The notes below the pieces were generated by a model, which ran no database searches, was not told where the DNA came from, and saw only the letters and a list, made by a program, of their open reading frames with translations. DNA of 64,000 nt, taken from Planctomycetota bacterium. Lineage in GTDB: Bacteria; Planctomycetota; UBA11346. Positions 9,542 to 19,318 of this stretch are shown piece by piece. The translations under genes were made by a program, and so were the position numbers. Location: assembly GCA_014193115.1 (NCBI GenBank), contig BJHQ01000007.1, positions 159,729 to 223,728 on the forward strand. The letters are read 5' to 3'. Position 1 is the stretch's first letter. Each line of letters begins with the position of its first letter.

Positions 9542-9814
9542 TCAACCGCCGACGATCGGCTTGCCACGCCGCGGTTTCCAGCCCCACGGGCACTGCCGAC
9601 AGGCTTTTTCGCAGCAATAACCACGGGCCAGGCACAAATCGCGCTGGGGATTGCCGTGATCCAGCGACCCCGGCACACCGGCCGCGACCCGGACCTCGGC
9701 GGCGGCTATCTCGGCCAAGGTCGGCTGGGGCTTGCCCAAGGCGCGTTTGACCGCGCTTTTCACGATCTGCTTCCAGCGCCGCCAGCGCGTGCCCAGGGTC
9801 ATCGGCGTCGCCAT
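9542..9814 (-). CDS. Small Cys-rich protein (four-Cys C-terminal motif)
   Basis: MATPMTLGTRWRRWKQIVKSAVKRALGKPQ...CLARGYCCEKACRQCPWGW. Confidence 0.6.
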   Translation of the reverse strand: MATPMTLGTRWRRWKQIVKSAVKRALGKPQPTLAEIAAAEVRVAAGVPGSLDHGNPQRDLCLARGYCCEKACRQCPWGWKPRRGKPIVGG

Positions 9815-9937
9815 GGGACGAGATCAACCAGCCCAGCAGACCGGTCAAGCAGGGTTCTGGGCCGGTCTGGACGCCCGCGTGTACAAGGTCGCCACGAAGG
9901 TCCCCACAAGCGGCAGCCGTACGACGTAACTCCGTCT

Positions 9938-11215
9938 ATGCGCATCGCAGTGATCGGCTCCGGGATCAGCGGCCTGGTGGTCGGCTGGCGGCTGCACCGC
10001 CACTGCGATCTCTCGGTGTTCGAAGCAGGCAGCCACATCGGCGGCCATGTCAACACGGTTCCCGTGCGGTTCAGCGATGGCCGGCCTGAACTGGCCAGAC
10101 CCCATGACCGCGCCTCGATTCCCGTCGATACCGGTTTCATCGTCCACAATCCGGTGAACTACCCGCTGCTCTGCCGGGTCTTTGCGACCCTCGGGGTCGC
10201 TACCCAACCGAGCGAGATGTCCTTTTCGGTGGCCTGCTCGCGCAGCGGTGTCGAATGGGCTGGCAATTCCCTGGCCAGCGTGTTCGCCCAACCGGGCAAT
10301 CTGCTGTCGCCAGGCTTCTGGTCGATGCTCCGCGGCATCGTGCGCTTCAATGCCCAGGCCCGCAGCCGATTGCTCGCCGAAGGAAACGAGGATCTGCCGC
10401 TGGGCGAATTCCTCACCAGCGCCGGGATCAGCCGGCGCGCGATCGAGCATTACGTCATCCCCATCGGCTCGGCGATCTGGTCGGCCCCGGCCGCACGGAT
10501 CCTGGAATTCCCGGCCCGGCGGTTCGCCAGCTTCCTGGCCAATCACGGCATGCTCCAGATCGGCGCCGACCGGCCGGAATGGCGGACCGTGGTCGGCGGG
10601 TCGTGGCGCTACGTGAAGGCCATCACCAAGGACTGGAGCGACCGCATCCGCCTCGACACGCCGGTGCGCCGGGTGCGGCGGCTGCCAGACGGCGTCGAAG
10701 TCGTCAGCGACCAAGGTCCAGAGCGATTCGATCGGGTGGTCTTCGCCTGCCACAGCGATCAGGCCCTGGCCTTGCTCGAATCGCCCCACGACGCCGAACG
10801 AACGGTGCTGGAGGCGCTGCCCTATCAAGCCAATCCGGCGGCTCTGCATCACGACGAACGGCTGATGCCGAAGCAGCGCATCGCCTGGTCGGCGTGGAAC
10901 CACCGGGTCGGCGATGGCGACGCGGCCGTGGTGACGTACTGGATGAACCGGCTCCAGCGCTTCACCGCGCCACGACCGTTGCTGGTCACCTTGAACGCCG
11001 AGGCCCGGATCGAGCGCGAGCGGATCATCTACGAGACCACCTACCACCACCCGCGGTTCACCACTGGCGCCGCTGCTGCCCAAGGCCAGCGGCGGGCGAT
11101 CAGCGGCGCCGACCATATCCATTATTGCGGAGCGTATTGGGGGAATGGCTTCCATGAGGACGGCTGCGCCAGCGGTCTCGCAGTGGCGGCTGAGCTGGGG
11201 CAGCCCTGGCCATGA
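9938..11215 (+). CDS. FAD-dependent amine-oxidase-like oxidoreductase
   Basis: MRIAVIGSGISGLVVGWRLHRHCDLSVFEAGSHIGGHVNTV (Rossmann FAD motif); C-terminal HYCGAYWGNGFHEDGCASGL. Confidence 0.9.
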   Translation: MRIAVIGSGISGLVVGWRLHRHCDLSVFEAGSHIGGHVNTVPVRFSDGRPELARPHDRASIPVDTGFIVHNPVNYPLLCRVFATLGVATQPSEMSFSVACSRSGVEWAGNSLASVFAQPGNLLSPGFWSMLRGIVRFNAQARSRLLAEGNEDLPLGEFLTSAGISRRAIEHYVIPIGSAIWSAPAARILEFPARRFASFLANHGMLQIGADRPEWRTVVGGSWRYVKAITKDWSDRIRLDTPVRRVRRLPDGVEVVSDQGPERFDRVVFACHSDQALALLESPHDAERTVLEALPYQANPAALHHDERLMPKQRIAWSAWNHRVGDGDAAVVTYWMNRLQRFTAPRPLLVTLNAEARIERERIIYETTYHHPRFTTGAAAAQGQRRAISGADHIHYCGAYWGNGFHEDGCASGLAVAAELGQPWP

Positions 11216-12069
11216 GCCGTCCTGCCCCCGACTCGGCGCCAGCGCAGCCATCGTCGGCGCTCTACCTGGGCTGGGTCCGCCATCGCCGAACCAGCGAGGT
11301 GCGCCACGGGTTCCGCCTGCCGATCTTCTACGGATATTTCGACCTCGCCGAGGTGCCCAGGATCTTCCGGCTGCATCCCTGGTGGCGACGTGAGCTGCCC
11401 GCACCGGTCAGCTGGCGGCGTGGGGATCTGTTGCGCGCGCCAGGCGATCTCGCCGACGCGGTGCGCGATCTGGTCGCGCAGCGCACCGGCCTTCGCCCAG
11501 AAGGTCCGATCCGGGTCCTCACCCACCTGCGGACCTGGGGATATGTCTTCAATCCGGTGACGTTCTATTATTGCTTCGATCAGGCAGGCGGCTTGTCCGC
11601 GATCGTTGCCGACATCACCAACACGCCCTGGGGCGAACGCCACGCCTATGTCCTCAGCGGCAGAGGGAACCGGATCAGCGGGACCTTTGCCAAGCAATTC
11701 CACATCTCGCCATTCCAGGGCATGGACCAGCGGTACCGCTGGCGGTTCACCAATCCGGAGCGCGACCTGGCCATCCACATGATCACGGAACAAGCCGGCC
11801 GGTCTGTGTTCGATGCCACCTTGGCGCTGCGTCGGCAGCCGATCACTGCGAATTCCCTTGGTCGGATCCTGTGGCGCTATCCCCACATCACTTTGCTGAC
11901 CATCGCCGCCATCCACTGGCAGGCGCTGCGCCTGTGGTGGAAGGGAGCCCGCTATCATCCGCATCCCCTCCCGAACACGGCGCCAGCGCATCAGGCGGTG
12001 GACCGGTCCGGGCCATTAACCATCCAGTCGGCACCCCGAGCTATCACGTCGAGTCCTGCTTATGAATGA
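11212..12069 (+). CDS. DUF1365 family protein
   Basis: Overlaps the oxidoreductase; SALYLGWVRHRRTSEVRHGFRLPIFYGYFDL, GYVFNPVTFYYCFDQ. Confidence 0.88.
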   Translation: MSRPAPDSAPAQPSSALYLGWVRHRRTSEVRHGFRLPIFYGYFDLAEVPRIFRLHPWWRRELPAPVSWRRGDLLRAPGDLADAVRDLVAQRTGLRPEGPIRVLTHLRTWGYVFNPVTFYYCFDQAGGLSAIVADITNTPWGERHAYVLSGRGNRISGTFAKQFHISPFQGMDQRYRWRFTNPERDLAIHMITEQAGRSVFDATLALRRQPITANSLGRILWRYPHITLLTIAAIHWQALRLWWKGARYHPHPLPNTAPAHQAVDRSGPLTIQSAPRAITSSPAYE

Positions 12070-13432
12070 CTTCGCGCACCACAGCAACTCTTCCGGCGGT
12101 ACTGCTGTCTCGGCCGCTCCGCTCGGTGCGGAGGTCCAGCGTCATCGCTTCGCCGGCCCGGTGGCGCGCACTTCGGCAGCTGCCGCTCCGTTCGCAGGTG
12201 TTCAGCTGCTCGACGGCTGGCTGGCCCAGGTCGCCGGATCCCTCGCCAGGAGCGGCATCGACCGCCGCCTGCGTCGCCTAGCGGCTGGCCGGCTGACCGT
12301 GATCGAATCCGGCCGACCCAGAACCTTTGGCAAACCTGACGCCGAGCTGTCAGCCACTGTGACCATCCACGATCCTCGCTTCCACAGCGCGCTGGCCTTC
12401 GGCGGTACGGTCGGAGCCGGCGAAAGCTACGCCGCTGGCTGGTGGTCCACCGACGATCTGGTGTCTCTGATCCGCCTGCTCGCCCGGGACCAGTCAGCCT
12501 TCGCCGACCTCAACAGCGGGTTCAGCCGGCTGAGCGGCCCGCTGCGCTCGCTGCGCCACCGGCTGCGTCCCAACCACCGCGCCGGAGCCCGCGCCAACAT
12601 CGCCGCGCACTACGATCTTTCCAATGATTTTTATGCCTTGTGGCTTGATCCGACCCTCAGCTATTCGGCCTGCGTCTTCGCTTCGCCGGACGCCACGCTG
12701 GAGTCCGCGGCGCTGCGCAAGCTCGACCAGATCGGCGACCGGCTGGGGCTGCGAGCCGAGCATCATCTGGTCGAGATCGGCACCGGCTGGGGCGGGCTGG
12801 CCATCCATCTCGCCCGCCGTCACGGCTGCCGGGTGACCACCACCACGATCAGCGCGGCCCAGCATGCCGAGGCCACCGCCCGGGTGCGTGCTGCCGGTCT
12901 GGGCAACCTGGTGACGGTGCTCGATGCCGATTACCGCGATCTGCCTGGGCGCTGCCAGCCGGCCGACCGGCTGGTGTCGGTGGAGATGATCGAAGCCATC
13001 GGCCACGCCCAGTACCCGACGTTTTTCGCCACCTGCCAACGGTTGCTGAAACCAGATGGCCTGGCCCTGGTCCAGGCCATCACCATCCCCGAACGCTGGT
13101 ATGCCGCCGCCCGGGACAGCGTGGATTTCATCAAGGCCCACATTTTTCCAGGTTGCAACATCCCATCCCTTGGCGCCCTCAATCTCGCCATGGCCCGGTC
13201 CAGCGATCTGAACCTGATCGCGCTGCATGATCTGACCGCCGACTACGCCACGACCCTGCGCCACTGGCGGACCCGGTTCCTCGCCCGGTGGGACGACATC
13301 GCCGCCCTTGGATTCGATCAACGCTTCCGCCGGTTGTGGGAATTCTACCTGGCGTACTGCGAAGCCGGATTCCGCGAGCGCTCCATCGGTGACGCCCAGC
13401 TGGTGCTCGCCCGGCCGAGGTGGCAGTCGTGA
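12062..13432 (+). CDS. Cyclopropane-fatty-acyl-phospholipid synthase family methyltransferase
   Basis: NIAAHYDLSNDFYALWLDPTLSYSACVF, VEIGTGWGGLAIHLA, SVEMIEAIGHAQYPTFF. Confidence 0.92.
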   Translation: MNDFAHHSNSSGGTAVSAAPLGAEVQRHRFAGPVARTSAAAAPFAGVQLLDGWLAQVAGSLARSGIDRRLRRLAAGRLTVIESGRPRTFGKPDAELSATVTIHDPRFHSALAFGGTVGAGESYAAGWWSTDDLVSLIRLLARDQSAFADLNSGFSRLSGPLRSLRHRLRPNHRAGARANIAAHYDLSNDFYALWLDPTLSYSACVFASPDATLESAALRKLDQIGDRLGLRAEHHLVEIGTGWGGLAIHLARRHGCRVTTTTISAAQHAEATARVRAAGLGNLVTVLDADYRDLPGRCQPADRLVSVEMIEAIGHAQYPTFFATCQRLLKPDGLALVQAITIPERWYAAARDSVDFIKAHIFPGCNIPSLGALNLAMARSSDLNLIALHDLTADYATTLRHWRTRFLARWDDIAALGFDQRFRRLWEFYLAYCEAGFRERSIGDAQLVLARPRWQS

Positions 13433-14226
13433 CCCTGCTGGCCCAAGCGGCGTGGATCCTGGCCTTCGCGTCACTGCTCATGGTGGTGCTCTGGGAACTC
13501 CAGCGACGCTTGAAAGATGCCGCGCTGGTCGATGCCGGTTGGGCCCTGGCGCTGGGCGCCTCGGCGGTGTTCGTCGCTGCCAGCGGGACTGGACATCCGC
13601 TGAACCGCCTGCTCATCGCGGTCCTTGGCGGGCTGTGGGGACTGCGGCTCGGACTGCACCTGCTGCACGATCGGGTGCTGTCCACGGCCGGCGAAGACGG
13701 ACGGTACCAGGCGATGCGGCGGGCCATGGGCAGCCGGGCCCAGCTCGGATTCTTCGGTTTTTTCCAGCTCCAAGCCGCGGCCGTCGCTGTCCTGGCGATG
13801 CCCTTCGCCCTGGTCGCGGCCAATCCGGTGTGGTCGTGGCCGCTGGCGATTGCGGCGATCACGCTGTGGTTGGTATCAATCATCGGCGAAGCCGTCGCCG
13901 ACCGGCAACTCGCCGACTTCCGCAAGGATCCCGCCATGCGCGGCCAAGTCTGCCAGATCGGTCTGTGGCGCTATTCGCGCCATCCCAACTATTTCTTCGA
14001 ATGGCTGCATTGGTGGGCCTACGCGGTGGTCGCCGCAGGAAACCCCGCGTGGTGGGGCTGGCTCGGCTTCGCCGCACCGCCGCTGATGCTGGTCCTGTTG
14101 CTCAAGGTCTCGGGAATCCCCTTCACCGAGCAGCAGGCGCTGCGCTCCCGGGGCGCGGCCTATGCCCGTTATCAGCGCACCACCAGCGCCTTTTTCCCGT
14201 GGTTCCCCAGACCGGAGGCCCCATGA
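13420..14226 (+). CDS. DUF1295 family membrane protein
   Basis: Polytopic; RYSRHPNYFFEWLHWWAYAVVA, typical of DUF1295/steroid-reductase-like proteins. GTG start; exact start uncertain. Confidence 0.88.
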   Translation: MAVVTLLAQAAWILAFASLLMVVLWELQRRLKDAALVDAGWALALGASAVFVAASGTGHPLNRLLIAVLGGLWGLRLGLHLLHDRVLSTAGEDGRYQAMRRAMGSRAQLGFFGFFQLQAAAVAVLAMPFALVAANPVWSWPLAIAAITLWLVSIIGEAVADRQLADFRKDPAMRGQVCQIGLWRYSRHPNYFFEWLHWWAYAVVAAGNPAWWGWLGFAAPPLMLVLLLKVSGIPFTEQQALRSRGAAYARYQRTTSAFFPWFPRPEAP

Positions 14227-15293
14227 CCGCCCTTGCCTTGCCCACGCCGCAACCGCTCATCGTCCGTGAACCGCTTGGCATCCGCCTGGCCGAAGGCGGT
14301 TGGCTGCCTGATGCGGTGATCCGGCTCGGCATCCGCCGACTGCTCGCCGAGCGGATCGCGATGCTCGAAGCCGGCGGACCCGGCGCGGCCGCAGAGCGCG
14401 AATCGGCGTTGGTGGCCGAGATGCATGCTGGACCACCAGTGGCCCATCAGGCCACGGCCAATGCCCAGCATTATGAAGTGCCGGCAAGCTTCTACGCCAC
14501 CTGTCTTGGCCCGCACCGGAAATATTCCAGCTGCTTCTGGGATGATTCGACCACCACCTTGGCTGAGGCCGAAGCGCGGGCGCTGGCGCTCAGCGCCGAA
14601 CACGCGCATCTGGCCGACGGCCAGCGGATTCTTGAACTCGGATGCGGTTGGGGATCGCTGGCGCTCTGGATGGCCCAGCAATACCCGAAGTCCCGAATCA
14701 TGGCGGTGTCCAACAGCCGGTCTCAAAAGGTCCACATCGATGGCGAAGCCGCGCGTCGCGGACTCAGCAACCTGACGGTGGTGACCGCCGATCTCGCCAC
14801 CTTCGATCCCGGCGAGCGTTTTGATCGGGTGGTGTCGGTGGAATGCTTCGAGCACCTGCGTGGCTGGCCCGAGTTGTTCCGCCGGGTTGCGCGCTGGCTG
14901 CGCGATGATGGCCGGTTCTTCCTTCACGTCTTCACCCATCGCCACAGTTCCTACTGGTTTCCCAGCGCTGGTTCCGGCGACTGGATGGGGCGGCATTTCT
15001 TCACCGGCGGACTGATGCCGGCCGATACCCTGGCCCCGCGATTGCAGGAGCACTTGCGCCTGGACGGCTGGTGGCGCTGGGATGGCACCCACTACGCCCG
15101 AACCGCCGAGGCCTGGCTCAGGAATCTCGACGCCCAGCGCAGCGCAGCCCTCGCCACCCTCGCCGGCGGACCCACGGAGCCCGCCATCCTGGTCAACCGC
15201 TGGCGGATGTTCTTCCTGGCCTGCGCCGAGCTGTGGGCCTTCCGCCAGGGCCGGGAATGGATGGTCAGCCACTACGGTTTCACTCGCCGATAG
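14223..15293 (+). CDS. Second Cfa-like SAM-dependent methyltransferase
   Basis: NAQHYEVPASFYATCLGPHRKYSSCFWDD, LELGCGWGSLALWMAQQYP, SVECFEHLRGWPELF. Confidence 0.9.
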   Translation: MTALALPTPQPLIVREPLGIRLAEGGWLPDAVIRLGIRRLLAERIAMLEAGGPGAAAERESALVAEMHAGPPVAHQATANAQHYEVPASFYATCLGPHRKYSSCFWDDSTTTLAEAEARALALSAEHAHLADGQRILELGCGWGSLALWMAQQYPKSRIMAVSNSRSQKVHIDGEAARRGLSNLTVVTADLATFDPGERFDRVVSVECFEHLRGWPELFRRVARWLRDDGRFFLHVFTHRHSSYWFPSAGSGDWMGRHFFTGGLMPADTLAPRLQEHLRLDGWWRWDGTHYARTAEAWLRNLDAQRSAALATLAGGPTEPAILVNRWRMFFLACAELWAFRQGREWMVSHYGFTRR

Positions 15294-15347
15294 GAATCGC
15301 ATCGGCCGGGTCCTCAGGTCCGGCCGCGACCACCCGATACTGGATGC

Positions 15348-16403
15348 ATGCGCATTGCCGCTTCGTCGCTTCATCTCGCCTCGGGCTATGCGGCGATCGA
15401 AAAGCGGCGCCAGGCGCTGACCGTGCAAACCCGTTCAGCGCAGCCGAACCCGCCGCCTCGGCCGGAGCCAGCCCAGTGGCCTGGCTCCTTCCGGGCGTTG
15501 CCGCCGCTTCACGGGAAGCGTGCAGCACCAGGATTTTCCTTGCAGCCTCCGCCGCCGGAAGCGAAGCGCTCTGACGCGACCCAGCTCTCGTTCGAGCCCA
15601 ATGCCAAGCAGCAGACCATCCTGACCATGCTCGAAAAGATGTTCGGGGTGAAGTTCAAGCGGATGGACTCGATCAAGATCCACGAATCCTCTGTCAGTGT
15701 CGAGGCCCATGCGGTAAACGCCTCGGCCACTGCGGTGGCTGGCGGAAATCCTGCGTCAGGCGGAGGAATCGCCCTCGATTACCAGGAATCCTACCTGAAA
15801 GCCGAAGCAGCGGCGCTGTCCGCCGAAGGCGTGGTCGAAACCGAAGACGGACGGAAACTGCAGTTTTCCTTCTCGTATGCCGCGGTGGCAGCGGTGCAGG
15901 TGGATCGGTCCGCCAGCCTGCGCACCGGCAGCTTCACCGACCCGCTGGTCCTCGACCTGGGCGGCGGCGTGGGGTTCGGAACCGATCCCTGGAACTTCGA
16001 TCTGGATGGCAATGGCACCAGCAAGGCGCTGCGCAGCCTGCTGCCAGGCTCGACCTTCCTGGCCCATGACCGCAACGACGACGGCGCGATCAATGACGGC
16101 CGGGAATTGTTCGGCCCGCGCTCTGGTGATGGGTTCGGCGAGCTGGCCCAGCTCGATGCCGACCGCAATGGTTGGATCGACGAATCCGATCCCGGATTCT
16201 CCCAGCTCCGGCTGTGGGACGGCAACCATCCCCCATCGCTGCTGCTCGACCTCGACATCGGCGCTATCGCCACGGGTAGGGCACCGTTCACCCTCGACCA
16301 CCGCCAAGGAGCCGACTTGATCGCCCGCAGCCGACAGGCTGGCATGTACCTGCGCCAGGACGGCACACCGGGAGCAGTCCGCCAAATCGATTACGCCGCC
16401 TGA
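15348..16403 (+). CDS. Hypothetical protein with EF-hand-like Ca-binding motifs
   Basis: DLDGNGTSKAL, HDRNDDGAINDGRELFGPRSGDGFGELAQLDADRNGWIDESDPGFSQLRLW. Confidence 0.75.
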   Translation: MRIAASSLHLASGYAAIEKRRQALTVQTRSAQPNPPPRPEPAQWPGSFRALPPLHGKRAAPGFSLQPPPPEAKRSDATQLSFEPNAKQQTILTMLEKMFGVKFKRMDSIKIHESSVSVEAHAVNASATAVAGGNPASGGGIALDYQESYLKAEAAALSAEGVVETEDGRKLQFSFSYAAVAAVQVDRSASLRTGSFTDPLVLDLGGGVGFGTDPWNFDLDGNGTSKALRSLLPGSTFLAHDRNDDGAINDGRELFGPRSGDGFGELAQLDADRNGWIDESDPGFSQLRLWDGNHPPSLLLDLDIGAIATGRAPFTLDHRQGADLIARSRQAGMYLRQDGTPGAVRQIDYAA

Positions 16404-16440
16404 AGCAGCCTTTTCACGGCCTCATCGCAGGGCTCACGCG

Positions 16441-19000
16441 TGAGTTCCGCAGAAGGGTCCCCCGAGCGAAGCAAGTAGAGAAGGGCCACAAAATAACAAA
16501 ATAAAAGGGGTCCCGAGCGAAGCGAGCGGGGGAATAGCGGAATAAAAGGGGTCCCCGGAGCGGAGCGAGCGGGGAAGGCCACCCGAGGAGCGGTGGGCGG
16601 ATAGAATCGGCGCAGCCGATCCGCCCACGTTTTCCGAAGGAAAACGAGCGACGACCAAGGCCGGGGGCACGGGGGGCGAAGCCCACCGAAACAAAAGGGG
16701 TCCCCGGAGCGGAGCGAGCGGGGAAGGCCACCCGAGGAGCGGTGGGCGGATAGAATCGGCGCAGCCGATCCGCCCACGTTTTCCGAAGGAAAACGAGCGA
16801 CGACCAAGGCCGGGGGCACGGGGGGCGAAGCCCACCGAAACAAAAGGGGTCCCCGGAGCGGAGCGAGCGGGGAAGGCCACCCGAGGAGCGGTGGGCGGAT
16901 AGAATCGGCGCAGCCGATCCGCCCACGTTTTCCGAAGGAAAACGAGCGACGACCAAGGCCGGGGGCACGGGGGGCGAAGCCCACCGAAACAAAAGGGGTC
17001 CCCGGAGCGGAGCGAGCGGGGAAGGCCACCCGAGGAGCGGTGGGCGGATAGAATCGGCGCAGCCGATCCGCCCACGTTTTCCGAAGGAAAACGAGCGACG
17101 ACCAAGGCCGGGGGCACGGGGGGCGAAGCCCACCGAAACAAAAGGGGTCCCCGGAGCGGAGCGAGCGGGGAAGGCCACCCGAGGAGCGGTGGGCGGATAG
17201 AATCGGCGCAGCCGATCCGCCCACGTTTTCCGAAGGAAAACGAGCGACGACCAAGGCCGGGGGCACGGGGGGCGAAGCCCACCGAAACAAAAGGGGTCCC
17301 CGGAGCGGAGCGAGCGGGGAAGGCCACCCGAGGAGCGGTGGGCGGATAGAATCGGCGCAGCCGATCCGCCCACGTTTTCCGAAGGAAAACGAGCGACGAC
17401 CAAGGCCGGGGGCACGGGGGGCGAAGCCCACCGAAACAAAAGGGGTCCCCGGAGCGGAGCGAGCGGGGAAGGCCGCCCGAGGAGCGGTGGGCGGATAGAA
17501 TCGGCGCAGCCGAGCCGTCCACGTTTTCATCTGCGAAGCAGATGAAAATGAGCGACGAGCAAGGCCAGGGGCCACGGGGGGCGAAGCCCACCGAAACAAA
17601 AGGGGTCCCCGGAGCGGAGCGAGCGGGGAAGGCCGCCCGAGGAGCGGTGGGCGGATACAATCGGCGCAGCCGATCCGCCCACGTTTTCCGAAGGAAAACG
17701 AGCGACGACCAAGGCCGGGGGCACGGGGGGCGAAGCCCACCGAAACAAAAGGGGTCCCCGGAGCGGAGCGAGCGGGGAAGGCTGCCAGAGGAGCGGTGGG
17801 CGGATAGAATCGGCGCAGCCGAGCCGTCCACGTTTTCATCTGCGAAGCAGATGAAAATGAGCGACGACCAAGGCCAGGGGCCACGGGGGGCGAAGCCCAC
17901 CGAAACAAAAGGGGTCCCCGGAGCGGAGCGAGCGGGGAAGGCCGCCCGAGGAGCGGTGGGCGGATACAATCGGCGCAGCCGATCCGCCCACGTTTTCCGA
18001 AGGAAAACGAGCGACGACCAAGGCCGGGGGCACGGGGGGCGAAGCCCACCGAAACAAAAGGGGTCCCCGGAGCGGAGCGAGCGGGGAAGGCTGCCAGAGG
18101 AGCGGTGGGCGGATAGAATCGGCGCAGCCGAGCCGTCCACGTTTTCATCTGCGAAGCAGATGAAAATGAGCGACGACCAAGGCCAGGGGCCACGGGGGGC
18201 GAAGCCCACCGAAACAAAAGGGGTCCCCGGAGCGGAGCGAGCGGGGAAGGCCGCCCGAGGAGCGGTGGGCGGATACAATCGGCGCAGCCGATCCGCCCAC
18301 GTTTTCCGAAGGAAAACGAGCGACGACCAAGGCCGGGGGCCACGGGGGGCGAAGCCCACCGAAACAAAAGGGGTCCCCCGAGCGAAGCGAGCGGGGAAGG
18401 CCGCCCGAGGAGCGGTGGGCGGATAGAATCGGCGCAGCCGATCCGCCCACGTTTTCATCTGCGAAGCAGATGAAAATGAGCGACGACCAAGGCCAGGGGG
18501 CACGGGGGGCGAAGCCCACCGAAACAAAAGGGGTCCCCCGAGCAAAGCGAGCGGGGAAGGCCGGCAGAGGAGCGGTGGGCGGATAGAATCGGCGCAGCCG
18601 AGCCGTCCACGTTTTCATCTGCGAAGCAGATGAAAATGAGCGACGACCAAGGCCAGGGGGCACGGGGGCGAAGCCCACCGAAACAAAAGTAGTCCCCCGA
18701 GCGAAGCGAGCGGGGAAGGCCGCCAGAGGAGCGGTGGGCGGATAGAATCGGCGCAGCCGAGCCGTCCACGTTTTCATCTGCGAAGCAGATGAAAATGAGC
18801 GACGACCAAGGCCAGGGGGCACGGGGGCGAAGCCCACCGAAACAAAAGTAGTCCCCCCGAGCGAAGCGAGCGGGGAAGCCCACCGGAATAACGAAACAAA
18901 AGGGGTCCCCCGAGCGAAGCGAGCGGGGAAGGCCGCCAGAGGAGAGGTGGGCGGATACAATCGGCGCAGCCGATCCGCCCACGTTTTCCGAAGGAAAACG
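16441..19000. repeat. Tandem array of hairpin-rich units, two size classes (149 bp A, ~160 bp B)
   Basis: The phase marker cggagcgagc/cgaagcgagc recurs at 16561, 16710, 16859, 17008, 17157, 17306, 17455 (spacing 149), then 17615, 17764, 17924, 18073, 18233, 18383, 18543, 18702, 18862 (alternating ~160 and ~149, then three ~160 units), followed by truncated units. Confidence 0.97.
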
Positions 19001-19017
19001 TGCGACGACCAGGCCGG

Positions 19018-19108
19018 GGGGCAGGGCCAAAGGCCCGCGGGGGCGAAAGCCCCCATGAAAAAACGGACAGGGCCAAAGGCCCGTGGGGCGAAAGCCCCCA
19101 TGAAAAAA
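19018..19108. repeat. Two copies of a double-hairpin element
   Basis: agggccaaaggcccgYgggg(g)cgaaagcccccatgaaaaaa occurs twice in tandem between the array and the tRNA. Confidence 0.85.
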
Positions 19109-19110
19109 AG

Positions 19111-19195
19111 TGCCCGGGAGAGGACTCGAACCTCCACGACCTTAACGGCCGCTAGGACCTGAACCTAGTGCGTCTGCCAATTCCGCCACCCGGGC
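19111..19195 (-). tRNA. tRNA-Leu, anticodon CAG
   Basis: Reverse strand GCCCGGGTGGCGGAATTGGCAGACGCACTAGGTTCAGGTCCTAGCGGCCGTTAAGGTCGTGGAGGTTCGAGTCCTCTCCCGGGCA: 7-bp acceptor stem, CTAGG-TTCAGGT-CCTAG anticodon arm, long variable arm, GGTTCGAGTCC T-arm. Confidence 0.96.
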
Positions 19196-19318
19196 TGGTG
19201 AACGTGGGCAGGCATCCTAGGGTCGGTCTATGACTTGCAAGTCGGTCCTTGCCGCGCCCCGGAGCGGTCGCGATTTCCGCATAAAATGCACCGGTTTTGT
19301 GTCATCTGGGCTGCCGCG

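Noticed and set aside
7788-9848. 686-aa reverse ORF opposite the GldG-like gene
   Set aside because: Shadow ORF; no recognisable motifs, opposite strand has a coherent protein.
16391-18545. Long reverse ORFs of 658, 703 and 341 aa and a forward 294-aa ORF over the tandem array
   Set aside because: All are translations of the hairpin repeat in several frames at once; unit lengths (149, 160) are not multiples of 3, so an encoded repeat protein would change frame each unit. They are repeat artefacts.
16441-19000. CRISPR array
   Set aside because: Units are long and nearly identical throughout, with no unique spacers and no cas genes.
19018-19110. Rho-independent terminator of the tRNA-Leu gene
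   Set aside because: Hairpins are present, but reading in the tRNA direction the T-run precedes rather than follows the stems, so the classical arrangement is not met.
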